Positions 22,001 to 34,242 of a stretch of DNA of 64,000 nt are shown here, piece by piece. Below the pieces are notes generated by a model that was not told the origin of the DNA, ran no database searches, and saw nothing but the letters and a program-made list of their open reading frames with translations. Location of the stretch: positions 28,983,060 through 29,047,059 of the forward strand of contig OW203768.1 in NCBI GenBank assembly GCA_934045905.1, written 5' to 3'. The DNA comes from Leuctra nigra (Eukaryota > Arthropoda > Insecta > Plecoptera > Leuctridae). Positions within the stretch are counted from its first letter, which is position 1, and each line of letters begins with the position of its first letter. A program made the translations under genes and the position numbers.

Positions 22001-24319
22001 CAAATTTACATTTTGATACAATAAATACTATTTGAGACAGCTTATAATAAGCTACTGAAGCTACTGAGAATACTGTTATACATGAAGTATTCTCTTGCAC
22101 AATGCCTATTAGGATTATTTATTGAACTTATAATGTTAATGTTAATTTATTTTATTCTACATCATTATACCTTTATTATTAGGTACTTTCCTTGTACCCT
22201 CAATACTGGAACCGAGGTTCAACTGTCATAACATGTGAATGTATGATAAATGGAAATAAATCGGAATCGGAATCTCATGTCACCATTACAAATATGATTG
22301 GATGGAAGCAAAATTGCTGGTTTATGAGCTCACTTCAAGAATCATTGATATTGGTTTCTGGTCTTCTATATCATACATTATGCAATAATTAACCGAAACA
22401 ATCATTCAATTTCCATTGCAGAATACTGTTCTTGAAATTGTACCTAAGTCTAATCGATTGTGTGAATTTGATAAGTGAAGTGAAGAGAATTTGATTATTT
22501 GATATGGAAGTGTGATTCTGATGATTAAGGTTCAATTAAATATTTAAACCTGGTAAACCTGCGACAAACAATAAAGTAACCATCTAATAGAGCATTATTA
22601 GCAAGTAGCGTTGGTGTGGGAATCATAGTAATTAGTAAACCACATCAGATGTGATTCCCTCTTGAACCTCGAACCTGTTGGACGCAGATACGTGCAAGGC
22701 ATAATAAGATTTGAAATAAGATTTTTGAGAATAAGATTTGGTCATGGAACACAAAAACACTAGCGGCTTCTAGGGAACGGAATGTATAGCTGATAAGTGC
22801 TACTCGTTCAATAAAGAGGTCGACACCTCGAAGGTGCTGGAAACTATAGGCGGATACACACTTTGATTGTCTGTTTTTTTATTTTTTATCGTGGCTCTCC
22901 GACGTTTTTTAATAACTTTGTGAGTTTATAGAATACTAGTGAGGGGGAAGGAATATTAATTGTTTTCTGTAATAATACAACACTCAGTTCTAATATCAGT
23001 TTGATATTACATAATTTTGAAGCTATCAGCGTTGCGTTTATCCATTCTACTTAGGTTTTAGTCGTGGTTTTCCTAAGTTGTTACAGCAAATGCTGGGATG
23101 GTTCCATTAGCATAGGCCACGACCAGCTCAAGCTAAAGCAGGTACCTTATGCTTTGAATCATAATTATTCTCTGATTATTCAACAACGACGCGCTAGGGC
23201 ATTGGTTTGAAATAATTAGTTTACTGAATAAAATATGATCAAATATAATCGAATCCACTGTTATCTCTTACTTTACTATACTGTTCCATATTATCACTGA
23301 AAAGAAAAGGCAATATTTTTGTACCACGAGATCACAATATCATAGGTATTTATATATTTGAATACAAATTTATATCAATTTGGGGTGGAATTTCATTATA
23401 TTCAGGTAAAAACAGGCATCGAAACTTCAGCGACGAGTTTTATGAGGGAATATAAAGTTTATGGCACCAAACTAACCCACCCCGACTAACAATGCTTTCC
23501 CTCTTGGTGTAGGTAAGGTTTCATCCTACTGCTGAACATATCGATGAAGTTTCAGTTACTTTCACAAATAATGTGATATCAGTATTATTTATTTTCCTCC
23601 TTATACAATAACGCTATAACATTTTAAAACATGTCATTCCCCAATTACTATTATTTCTGAACAACACAAAAAAAGGAAATATTTCTATCCAGCCGTTCGG
23701 TCTGTGATACGCGAGAAATGAAATGTCACAGGTTTGCTCATTCACTGCGTATCACCTCTAATTAGGGCAAGTTGGTAGAACTCATTTAAATATCAAAAAA
23801 TAGCCAGATAATGCCCGGAGGGAATGACACCTTTTATATTATTATAAGTGTTCAGGTTAGGTCACAATTAATTGTCAAAGTAAAAAATTCGCCAATTTTG
23901 CTCATCGCAGGAAACCCCTTTAGCATTTTGCAAAATTAGCAAAATTAGCATTTTTAGCAAAATTTGACTTTTGAGGAAGATTATATCCAGGCGAGCCAAT
24001 CATGAATTCCTTATTATTTCAGCTAAAAGCAACACATCTAATCAAATTGTTATCGTCCAAAGGGTTTCAATAATCATTCATTCGACACTCCCCGCTCCTA
24101 CACCTCCAATATACATGCATGATTCATGCCCTTTGCATTATCTAATCATCTGATTACCTGTTAATATCCTATCTAATCGCTTCTATGACTGCATTAAACA
24201 GAATCTTTTGCGTCATGTCAATCTTACAAAGTATAGATTCACACCCAATATGTACTGGGACACCCCCCCCCCCCATCCCCCCTCACCAGGGTCCAAGGAC
24301 CTTCAAGGGCATGACATTT
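22001..24319. other. No gene recognised
   Basis: Holds a possible LINE 3' tail (ataaatcggaatcggaatc, about 22255) and a SINE fragment; otherwise anonymous AT-rich DNA. Confidence 0.45.
23063..23127 (+). repeat. SINE body fragment
   Basis: gtggttttcctaagttgtta, aaatgctggga and cataggccacgacca match the central body of the SINE family; the tRNA-like head is absent. Confidence 0.55.
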
Positions 24320-24637
24320 GCTGTCATTTTAGTGCTTATCCGCCGACATCTTTAATTTCTTGAATAAATACAACTTTGGTTAGACTTAAAATTTTTATTT
24401 TTTTATCGTACCTTCCTGACACATCGTTTATTATACAAGAACAATAAATTGACAAAAGTATTATAATTTCACTGAAATACATTCCTTTTGGCACTTTGAA
24501 CAGCCCTGGAGCCCAAATTGGGCGCCCGATTTTTTGAGGATATCGAAATTATGAAAGAGCGGAAAATTTTCTATAAGACTACCAAAGGAAACATTAGTAT
24601 CACATTTTGCACTATTTTTGTGCTTACATCCTTCACT
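24320..24637 (+). repeat. Solitary arm of the foldback element
   Basis: Matches the right arm of 39359-40834 from ccgacatctttaatttcttg through agccctggagcccaaat to catccttcact. The other arm is absent. Confidence 0.75.
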
Positions 24638-25125
24638 AATAGTGTTATAATATCGGCAGGCTGTTAGAATAAGTTTGGATTAAAATTTAAACCATGGGCA
24701 AACGCTTCTGTATTTGGGATTCGTAACTTGTCGATGTATGCTGACATGGAGCGCCGTCGCGTCTTATCATAATGGGTCAAGGTCAACTTTCCGCTGCGAA
24801 CCTTCCCATCATTTGCCTCACGACTGAGGGAAACCACGACAGAAGTTTTACATTTTACCAAATTGCAGGGAAACCTGACAACAATACCTATGTACAACAA
24901 TATGCTTCTTATCTGATCGTATTTTAAATATGAAGACACGACGTGATCGTAAAAAAGAATAATAATTTGTCTTTATAAAGCCAGAATCTGCGGTCTTCAA
25001 CATTGACGAAATTCAATGCTGTCGATAAAGAAGTATAGCCAGTCCCTCGTAGAGCGGATGTCAACGATTACACCACATTATCATACAAAATGCGTCTCAA
25101 GCATAGAAGTCTCAAGTCTTACATA

Positions 25126-25509
25126 CCAGGGCGTATTCGGGGGGGGGGGCAGCCCCCCCCCCCCCGAAATCAGGGTTTCATCTAAGAAAATAAACATCTT
25201 TAAAATAATTTGTGAAAAAAAAAACCTAATGAATAGACAGATCATGTCAAAAACGTTCCAAAATGGTTAGAATTGAGTTAAAATTCCAAAAAATGTTTAA
25301 TTTTTGGATATTTTGTAATTTTTAATTTTCCAAAATAGCTATACATTGCGATTCAATATTGTACCTAAATGAATTACCTTGATCCAAAATTTTCTCCGAG
25401 GCTGCGCCCCCGAACCCTTTGTTTTCCACTGTGGTATTTCAAACTATTAGTAACGTCCCCCCCCCCCCCCCCCCCCCCCCCCCGAAATTTAATCCTGGAT
25501 ACGCCCTTG
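25126..25509. mobile_element. hAT MITE with 8-bp target duplication
   Basis: Starts ccagggcgtattc, ends ggatacgcccttg; perfect duplication cttacata (25118-25125, 25510-25517). Contains a 27-C run at 25457-25483 and a G/C palindrome near 25140. Confidence 0.85.
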
Positions 25510-25968
25510 CTTACATATATTTACGTTCTAACTAGATTTTAAATATTACCTCGCCACTCGTGTCATAGTCCCACTTCAAGAGAATTTATGTCGTAACTCT
25601 TCTAAATCGTTCTGAGTGTCACCTACAATAATTAGAACAACAACTCACGAACCTGGCTGACATCGGACTGCTGATAACTGATCTGTTGACTCAAACTGCA
25701 GGCGGCTGATAGCGGCGAAGGAAGCGATAACAGCGGACAGGATGTTTTTCACGACGCAAGAGCTGAACAGAAAACATTCAAGTCTCTCAACAATCAGTGG
25801 ATCAATTAAAACAATATGTTTTATATGAGTGATGTGCGAAACGATTTGAAATGTCCGAACCTGGGCTCGAACCCGGGGCATCTCATTCACCGGACGAGAG
25901 TGTAACCAACTTATTTCGCACATCCCTTCATCATTCTGACTCCACTGGAAGTTGTCCATAAGGTCCAG

Positions 25969-26382
25969 CAGGGACGGCGCCAGGGGTGGGCGCAGGTGGG
26001 CGCGCGCTCACCTAAATTGTCTCCTGCCCACCCTCTGCCCACCCAAAATAATCGAAGATACTTTATTAGTGTATTTGAATTTGAATTTTTGGTAGGTATA
26101 ATTTAATTAAAACAAGTAATAAAATAACACCGATAGATGATATTCTAAAATTACACCGATTCAAGTTGTGGCTGTAGTATCAAACCCTCATTTGGTTACT
26201 TTACAAGCACCCCAATTTATGTGATAGTTCAATCATAATTTATCATAAAAGTAATATTTTCAGCTACCCAAATTCGTTTCCATTGATTTAAAATCAGCAA
26301 AACACCTGTATACTCTAGAAGAAAAATTAAAAAGTCCGCCGCTCACTGCCCACCCTAACACAAATTCCTGGCGTCGTCCCTG
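25969..26382. mobile_element. hAT MITE with 8-bp target duplication
   Basis: Starts cagggacggcgccagg, ends cctggcgtcgtccctg; perfect duplication aggtccag (25961-25968, 26383-26390). Confidence 0.9.
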
Positions 26383-26642
26383 AGGTCCAGTTGGCACTTT
26401 CTCATTAGTTCTTATATTTATATTTTCATGGTGTATAAATAACCACGTTTTGTTCTGAAACTAGGCTATGGCGACGGATGACCTTGATGATGAAGAATAA
26501 GGGCACGTTGGCAAGGAGACTGTCGTGGCCTATTAGTAAGAAATATTCCCGGCGTTAACATCTCGATTGAGGGCAAATTCAGGGTAAATTGAGTGTGTAA
26601 ATTTTCACAACATTTCAGTAATCTTCGTCAATGATCTGCTGT

Positions 26643-26926
26643 TCACGACCCTCTGTACTACACATGCAAAACGGTGTCCCTGGCCTATCAACTAATCACG
26701 ACCCTCTGTCCTTGCAGAACGGTGTCCCTGGACGATCCAACTATTCACGACCCTCTGTACTTCCAGAACGGTGTCCCCGGACGATCCAACTATTCACGAC
26801 CCTCTGTACTTCCAGAACGGTGTCTCCGGACGATCCAACTAATCACGACCCTCTGTTCCTCCAGAACGGTGTCCCCGGCCGAATTAACTAATCACGACCC
26901 TCTGTGCTTGCAGAACGGTGTCCCCG
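26643..26926 (+). repeat. Tandem array of a splice-acceptor/exon-start unit (six copies)
   Basis: Copies begin at 26643, 26696, 26745, 26794, 26843 and 26892, spaced 53, 49, 49, 49 and 49 bp. Each has the core tcacgaccctctgt, a short pyrimidine stretch, cag, then aacggtgtcyccgg. The last copy runs into the RASD-like exon, so each unit duplicates the intron end plus about 15 bases of exon. Copies 2-6 retain cag|aacgg; copy 1 has caa. A 49-bp unit is not a multiple of three, so upstream acceptors would shift the frame. Confidence 0.9.
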
Positions 26927-29900
26927 GACGAGGCGAACTCCTACGTGGCCACGCAGGACGACAGCTGCGCGTTCGTGGAGACCTCCGCCAAGCGCAACGT
27001 CCGCGTCGACGATCTGTTCTACGAGCTGTTCGTCGTGGCCGGTCTGCCGCTGGAGATGGCGCCCAACCATCACAAGCGCATCAACCCGAGCTTCGGGAGT
27101 CCGTGCACGCTGCCCCCGTCGCAGCCGGGACACAAGTCCAAGAAGTGCTCGCTCAGCATCAAGGTCAGCGGCAGAAGAGTATCACGCGTGGCGAGGGCGG
27201 GGTGGAATGGGGGGGGGGGAATCCCCCTTCCCCGATTCAATTCCCCTCCATGTTTTTTTATACATTTATGGTTACGTAAAAATATGCCCCAAAAGCTTGC
27301 CCAAAATCGCGTAGATATCACAAAATGCATGCCTGAAATACAACAATTGTACGGGGCTGTGCGCTCCGGACCAGGGGTGGGGTCCTCCCACCCCCTTCAC
27401 AATTGTCTTCATAGCCGAAATTTGCAATATTATCCTCCCCCCCCCCCCCCTTGCAAATTTAATTTCTTTGAACGCCAGATAATCTTTCTATATTTCAGAG
27501 GTAGAAGGTCGGAAGTCCATTTCTTGAGTTAGCTGTCAGCACACTTTTGGAATGATATAACTAGTCTAAGATATAACTAACCATGCTCTATCAATTGTTT
27601 GACTGATATATGATAAAATATTGAATTGTTCTCTTACGTGACTCATGTCACCATTCCAATCTGATTGGATCTGATTGGATCTGATTGGATGACTGGGTTT
27701 TGAGCTCAAGAATAATTAAAATGAATATATAGAATCTATATCGCACGGAGCAAGTTGGCTCAGGAAGTAATGCTTTGAACTTGCCCTCCGGAGGACCCGG
27801 GTTCGATTCCCGGGCTGCCTGAGGTTTTTCCTCGGTTTCCTCAGTCCGTATGCCAATACTGGAAAGGTTACTTACTAGTAGGCCACGACAGCTCTTTCCT
27901 TCTGTCCATCCTTACCCATTCTTCATCACCATTATCTCTCAATCATCATTCATCCGTCGTTATTATAGTATACACCAATAAAACCAAACAAATAAAATCA
28001 CGAAGCAGAATCATTTTTATAATATGTTTATCTCCTAAACCATGGTAGGTATTGCTTTGTGATACCTCTCAACCGTAAATAATGTAATGTTATTATCTCC
28101 TATTCTCGGCCGTTTTAGAAAATTGAGAGAGAAAAATTGTTTCATAAGTGAGTGTAACTTTTACAGGATGTTCACATGATCAGTCTGATTGTATATTAGT
28201 AGCCCTTTTTAATTTTTGCTTATTGCATCGTTAATTAGGCGTCGGTTATTCAACAAAACCGCGCAAAACGATGAAATTTGCGATACGATTGGAGACCAAA
28301 CCCGTAAAAAAATTGATCTCAAATTTTAATCATGATTAGATGAAAGACAAACTTAGGGTTATCACTTGGCACATTTTTGAAATTTAATTTTATACGGCAC
28401 CCAGGGAGACGAGAAAATAGCTAATTTTTCACCCAAAATCCACTAATTATTACTAATTAACGAAGCAAAAAATTAAAAATGTACCAAGGGATAACCCTAA
28501 GTTTGTCTTTTATCTAGTCACGATTAAAATTTCAAATAATTTGGTCTACCCATTTCGTCTCCAATCGTATCGCAAAAAGTGTCTACAAAAAGCAGCAAAA
28601 TAGCTCGCGCTTGCAGCACCAAAATAAAACTCTCTATAAAATGTAAATTATCTAACCGTGGTGTGTTCTTCACTGATCATCGCAACCGCAAGTACATGAA
28701 CCTCGCAAATCCACACCATGTCTTTGCAATACACTCCCACTTGACGCTCATGCCAGCGATGAGCAGGTAGAGTCAGATTACACAGCTATCAAACCATATC
28801 AAACACACGACACACGCTAAACCACCATGCAAAGTGTGTTTATACGACACAAAGATCAGTGATGTCCAGCAAATATATTATTCTCGGTTGGAGTCAGGTT
28901 TGCTCGCGGGGGAGTGTCAACAGTTGATGACACTTGACAGTTCGTCTGAAGTCCGATCTGGTTGCTTTCAACTGAGTTGAAGGACGAACGCTCGTACAGG
29001 ATGTTCGCAGGTTGACCGAGCGGAGGTTTCTTTATTACCTTGAGGTGTTTTGTTTGATCGCGTCATCATAGAGCCAGAGATATTTACTAGCAAGGTCGTT
29101 CGGATACGCGTATTAGACTATGACTTGAGCGGGAATTTTGAGGCGCGAAATAACACATTATTAATTTGTTAAGAGAGTCCTGGGGACCGCTATGGACACT
29201 GACGTATTGTGTCAAATTTTCCCAAAATACCTCAGTCTCCCCAAGGCTCATTATTTACTCCACTGTTATGCAACTTTGGGAGGTACTTTTGATACCCGTT
29301 TTCTCGTAATACTATTGAGAAAATTCAAGAAATACTTGAAACAAAAAAGTTTTTTTCCGTATTTTTTTTCACGAAATATGTGAAAAATAAAACTTTTTTT
29401 TCTTTAAATTACGAGAAAATGGGTATCAAAACTACGGGGCTGTGCATAAAGGACGTCACGCTTCAGGGGGGGAGGGGGGAGGGGGTGCACCAGTGTGGGA
29501 CACAGTGTGACAGGGGGGAGGGGGGGTACTGGAGGCAGTAGGACGTCACGTTTTGATATAGATATTTTCAAACATTTTAAATTTCAGTTGATACGTCGGG
29601 ACCGGAAATTTCGCTAAAACGATAAATTCTGATACATTTTACAGTAAAAAATATTCTACTTAAGGGGGGGTAGAGACAGATTTGTGACGTCCTTTTAGGG
29701 GGGGGGGGTCTCGAAAAGTGTGACACAGCGTGACAGGGGGGAGGGGGGGGGGGGTGTCAAAATATCCCATTTTTAGCGTGACGTCCTTTATGCACAGCCC
29801 CTACGTATCAAAGGTGCATAACAGGGAGTAAATAATGAGCCTTGGGGAGACTGAGGTATTTTGGGAAAATTTGATGCAACCGTCAGTTTCCATAGTGGTC

Positions 29901-30276
29901 CCCAGGACTCTTATTTCTTAAGGGTGCCAAACTGATAAATGCAGCATTGATTGTACCTTGTACATTATCCTTGTAGGTACATTATCCTTGTACATTATCC
30001 TTGTACACTGACCTTGCTTGTCCTCAGCGACGCCTGAGCGACGCCTGCGGCGTGGTGGCGCCCAACGTGCGACGCCCCAGCATCCGCACCGACCTGATGA
30101 TCATGCGCACGAAGACCTGCTCCATGGGGAGCGGCGTGGGAGTGGGAGCCAGCAGGGACGGCGGCACGGGGAGCGGGACGGGGAGTGGGAGCGGGTTCGG
30201 GAGTCTGCGAGGTCTTGTGAGAGGCAGGAGAAGAGGAGCCAATGGAGAGGAAGAGGGACGATGTGTGATACAGTGA
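26914..30276 (+). CDS. RASD1-like: RASD1/Rhes-type Ras GTPase, last two exons (partial)
   Basis: Exon 26914-27163 encodes TVSPDEANSYVATQDDS..., the G5 motif ETSAK, helix alpha5 (DDLFYELFVVAGLPLEMAP) and a basic linker. It is joined in phase 0 (AAG|GTCAGC to cctcag|CGACGC) to exon 30028-30276, with RRLSDACGVVAPNVRRPSIRTDLM, a Gly/Ser/Arg-rich stretch, and the terminal CVIQ before TGA. The segment GVVAPNVRRPS.RTDLM corresponds to the C-terminal extension typical of RASD1 (Dexras1) and RASD2 (Rhes); CVIQ predicts farnesylation and membrane targeting. The P-loop, switch regions and NKxD exons were not found in the window and should lie upstream, possibly beyond base 1. Family members signal downstream of G-protein pathways. 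The intron is about 2.9 kb and filled with repeats. Confidence 0.85.
27495..27720 (+). repeat. Left part of the same inverted-repeat family
   Basis: tcagaggtagaaggtcggaa then ...gtgactcatgtcaccatt, matching the left part of 36108-36717, and again followed by a SINE at 27752. No right terminus was found. Confidence 0.5.
27752..27985 (+). repeat. tRNA-derived SINE, copy 2
   Basis: Head gttggctcaggaagtaatg...gggttcgattcccgg with canonical B box, body ggtttcctcagtccgtatgc, taggccacgacagc, ccatccttaccc, tctcaatcatcattc, and an A-rich end (aataaaacc). Located in the RASD-like intron after an 11-bp tandem repeat (ctgattggat, 27660-27690). Confidence 0.8.
28105..28620 (-). mobile_element. Family A MITE, copy 2 (reverse)
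   Basis: Runs from ctcggccgttttag to agctcgcgcttgcagcacc with the shared blocks (ggatgttcacatgatcagtc, attggagaccaaaccc, gataaccctaagtttgtc). It is about 515 bp, the shortest and least interrupted copy, and the best guide to the family. Located in the RASD-like intron. Confidence 0.75.
29170..29921. mobile_element. Inverted-repeat element split by a nested MITE
   Basis: Left taagagagtcctggggaccg...ctcagtctccccaaggctca is mirrored by tgagccttggggagactgag...gtccccaggactctta at the right, arms about 200 bp. The centre is occupied by the MITE 29436-29801. A decayed relative lies at about 37145-37500. Confidence 0.8.
29436..29801. mobile_element. MITE with ggggctgtgcataaagg ends, nested
   Basis: Left ggggctgtgcataaaggacg and right cgtcctttatgcacagcccc are inverted; tac flanks both sides, suggesting a 2-3 bp target duplication. 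Very G-rich interior with several G runs and cagtgtgacaggggg repeats. Confidence 0.8.
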
Positions 30277-30334
30277 AGGTGAGGTATTCGGTAAGAGATG
30301 TCGGGTAACTGGAGTGTTATTCTTATGATGAGGG

Positions 30335-31105
30335 CCGTAACAAGGGGTGTGCGGGCGGTGCGGTAGCACAGGGCGCCGCCAACAAGGGGGCGCCAAAAAG
30401 CAAAATTTTTATGAAATTACATTTTTGCACCCAAAATTAATTTGTGTGTATTAAAAACACAAAAACCGCCCTGCGGGGCATGGTTGATGTCGGTAATTGA
30501 ACGTCAGAAATGATTAAAAACCATTAAAATCCTATCAAAAAAAAATCAAAATTTTCCGTTTCAGGGCCCTGGCCCGCATATGGTTAGGAGGTCCCCTCCC
30601 CCCTAATTCTCCTCATTGCTGTCATTGTCAAGGGCCATGGAAATGTTTGACCAAGCTGTTTTGCATAATTATTTGTTTTGTGCACCACCAAAGTTTTGAT
30701 TTGTCCTAAAAATCATCACTGGTTCATAACTGGTTGGGTATAATAATAATAATAATAATAATAATGTAATTTATTGAGCACATAAAATAGGTACATAATT
30801 GGTCTGTATTCAACAATCGAGTCGTTGATCTTCCATACATCCATCTCTTCTCTTCAGCTGCGTCACATCTTCACCGTTTACCTACTTCTTCTTAATTCAT
30901 AATAGTCATTAAAATTGTGCTTCAATATCAGTGGTAATATTGGAAGAACATCCAAGCATTTGCTTTTTAGCTGAGGGAAAACCACTGAAAAAACATTCTC
31001 AGCAGGATGTATCTCAGCAGGATAGCGTTTTCTGGGAGGTGGGTTGGGGGAAGGGGGCAAAATTTAGATTTGCACCGGGCGCCGAAATCCCTAGTTACGG
31101 CACTG
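30335..31105. mobile_element. hAT-like element missing a terminal CAGTG
   Basis: Right end ctagttacggcactg pairs with left ccgtaacaagg; flanks gatgaggg (30327-30334) and catgaggg (31106-31113) match at seven of eight. The left end lacks the first five bases expected from the right end. Contains a TAA microsatellite at about 30740-30764. Confidence 0.55.
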
Positions 31106-31824
31106 CATGAGGGCTTGAAGTTTTCGTGTGATATGACAAGTGGTAACGGTTACAAAATAGTCGAGGTTAGGAGAAGGTAGGTAAGTAGACACAGGCATTA
31201 ATAAAAATGATTTCTGTGTTCTCAATATAAAATAAACTAGTATCCAACTTGCTTCATATTGAACATAGAACGCCGTTACAATTTTTAATACAAGATTATA
31301 CATATAAAGATACGTATACATTAAATAAATATAACATGATTAACAAAATATTTTTATCACGGATAAATCAGAAAAATTAAAGGAAAATATGAAACTTCAG
31401 ACATAAATTAATCAACACTTTTTTACAGTTAACAAAGGTCACTAAATAATTATTTCTTGATAGTTGACCTTTGGATACACTTGGCACAACACAACTAAAA
31501 TTGATTGCTCAACGATCTGCAGCGCGATTGTGTAAGCTTCACTTCCGTGTTAGACGAGGACATCTCAAACTTGTAGTCGTCTATGTAACTCACTTTAGAG
31601 ATGGAGTACCGACATCTCTAGCCAAAGTTAGACGGACTACATCTACCAGCTTCTAGCGTTAGACACGCAGCATCTAACTATTTGACACTCATATTTGCGA
31701 TATAATCGGACAATAATTGTAAACATACTTATTTTTTCATGTGTTGACATATTTAGTTTATTAGTTTTTATTCATTTGACAAGCGTGTGTTTATTAATTA
31801 CGTCAAAACATAAGTTCAAAATAG

Positions 31825-31937
31825 CCAGAGGTGGGATTCTATAACTCCATTGCGACCGCTTAGCAATTTCTTCCATAAGGATTAACATTAAATAATTGCT
31901 AAGCGGACGCAATGGAGTTATAGAATCAGGGTCCTGG
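31825..31937. mobile_element. Miniature hairpin element, copy 1
   Basis: Stem gattctataactccattg... / ...caatggagttatagaatc with loop ataaggattaacatt; outer ends ccag and ctgg. About 113 bp. Confidence 0.8.
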
Positions 31938-32997
31938 TGACAAGAGGAATTATTTTGTTTTCTTCCACGGTCCCTCTGACTCAAGTGTGAAACAAAGTTA
32001 TTGAAGTCACACAATGTTTATTTTTATAATCATGGGAATAAAACGTTATAATATTTACTTGTTATTATGTTAGGAAGTTTCAAAGATTATTGAGATGTAA
32101 TTCGGTAAGTTTTATAATAAAAAACAAATCTATAATGTAGAATATTTGATTCACTTTTGCCGGAAGTGACGTGTTTCCCTGCTTTCTAACGACGTACATT
32201 TATTTCCTTACAAACTCGCACTCTACTATGACTGAGATGTACGTCGTTAGGAAAAAGAATATTAGACATGCACTCATCTAACTCGGAAATAGTTACACAA
32301 TCGCACTGCTGGTCCGAATGGCCGTCAGTAGTCGGTCCAAGCGATCTCTCTATAGTACGTGACCTTTTATTTCAATGATAATAACAAGCTGGTAGGGAAC
32401 ATGACCAGCAGTCATTCAAATTTCTTCACCGATCAATTTTAGTTGGGCCAAGTGTACCTATCTCTTATCAAACTAGCAAAAAAAATGTGTTTAGTGGTCC
32501 TCCAAATGTTGACTTTAGTTACATCTTTTTAAATTACATTTTAAAGTTGTGAAAGTAAAGCTTGGAAGCTAAAAGTACTGTGTGTTATGTGACGAATTTT
32601 TTGTTTTCATATCGGAGTATTTTCTATTTGCTTTGACAGGAAATAAAACCGGCTCTTTATTCAAAAATTTTCTCATTTTGCGAGGCGCTGTTTTTCCCGG
32701 CGATGGCCACTTCTGATGAGTCAGGCATGACGCGAGTCAGCCATGAATTATTCCTCACATTCTGTTCAATTAACACCTCTTCTCCATGGAGACACGGAAG
32801 TGTTATTTCTACAGCCATTTGCTGATATGAAATTGAAATAACATTTTACCGCCGTTGTCAAAGTAAAGTATGCGCTTTCAATTATGTAGACGCGTTAGGT
32901 TTGGGACTGGATTAACCTCTTGGCGTAAAAACCGTTAGCAAATACACACAATGTGACAAGTAGCAATAACAGAGCAATATTTGTTTGTGAACTAGTT

Positions 32998-34242
32998 GGT
33001 GCAAACGCGAGCGATTTTGCCGCGTTTTGCAGGCACTTTTTTGGATACGTTTGGTCCTTGGAGACAATATGGGTTGACGAAATGATTTGAAATTTTAATC
33101 ATGATTTGATAATAGACAAACTTAGGGTTATCACTTGATGCATTTTTTAATTTTTTGCTTTGTTACTTAAACTAATCATAATTAGTTCATTTTTGGTGAA
33201 AAGTTTAATTTTAAAAATGTGTCAAGTAATAACCCTAAGTTTGTCATTTATCTAATCATGATTAAAATTTGAGATCAATTGGTTAAAGTGGACCCATCGC
33301 TCCAGCCATGGTGCTTAGAATTCGCTGTAATTCATACAAATTTCTGATGAAACAATGGCTTAAACAACTGCATAAAACCATTATTCCTTACCGTATGAAA
33401 CAAAATTATGTTCCTAATTGAAGTTCCAATTAAACTATGCCAAAATAATTCATTTTTGTAGTGCAAAGTTGTCAGATTTATGGTAAATTTCTCACATTAT
33501 ACACATTTTCTTTCTTATTTGGCCCGTGACCCTATATTTTCAACCGGCAGTCTTATTCTAAAAATTATTATCTTTAATTTGAGACTATTTTCAATATTTT
33601 GTCATTCCTCTTGCGATGGACGATTTCATGTCTCCCTGTGTTATCTTATGGGGGAAAAGATGATCTTCAATCAAGAATATCTAATTATATCATTCCGTAA
33701 GGGGCAAATATTTTTTGCTAGTTGTATGGAATATGGTTTCATAAATCTTTGGTGTGAATTACAGCAAATTCTCATCCCTATGACGAAACCCTGGAACCCC
33801 CTTAAGAGGCTTGCGGAAGCGAACGGGAAAAGCACGGTTCGTCAGAGTGATTTCATATTTCGTATAAATAATCGTATTTAACACTTTGAAGTCGTACCAA
33901 GTGTCATAAAGTACTGCAGTTTGCTGCATTATTTAGTCATTATGCTGTAATGGGTCGTTACTATCTAATTTTTTTAAATTTTATCAGCGTGAAAAGAAAT
34001 TTCAAAAAGTCGCTTTGACGAACCGTGCGAAGGCATCGGAAATTTCATAGTTTTTACCGGTTTTGTTGAATAACCGGCGCCTAATTAGTAAGGCACGAAG
34101 CAAAAATTAAATAGTGAATTGTAATAATATAATATTGTAAATTGTAATATACAATCAGACTGATCATGTGAACATCCCATCAAAGTTACACCCACTTATG
34201 AAACAATGTTTCTCTCTCAATTTGCTAAAACGGCCGAGCGCT
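32998..34242 (+). mobile_element. Family A MITE, copy 3, with a 0.74-kb insertion
   Basis: Homology to the family covers 32998-33290 and resumes at about 34035 (accggttttgttgaataacc) to cggccgagcgct at 34242. The sequence between is foreign to other copies. It includes an inverted pair gcacggttcgtca (33836) / tgacgaaccgtgc (34015). The 133-codon ORF at 33480-33881 lies in this insertion and matches nothing I recognise. Confidence 0.7.

Noticed and set aside
25862..25880. tRNA-like B box on the minus strand (gggttcgagccc)
   Set aside because: No complete tRNA or SINE body could be traced around it.
26674..27279. Plus-strand ORF with repeated NGVPGR-type motif
   Set aside because: It is the acceptor tandem array read through in the wrong frame into the RASD-like exon.
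27752..27830. Possible functional tRNA gene
   Set aside because: Has a B box but the body and repeated copies show it is a SINE head; cloverleaf not convincing.
33480..33881. 133-codon plus-strand ORF
   Set aside because: No recognisable domain, sits in an insertion within a MITE; kept as unexplained rather than called a gene.
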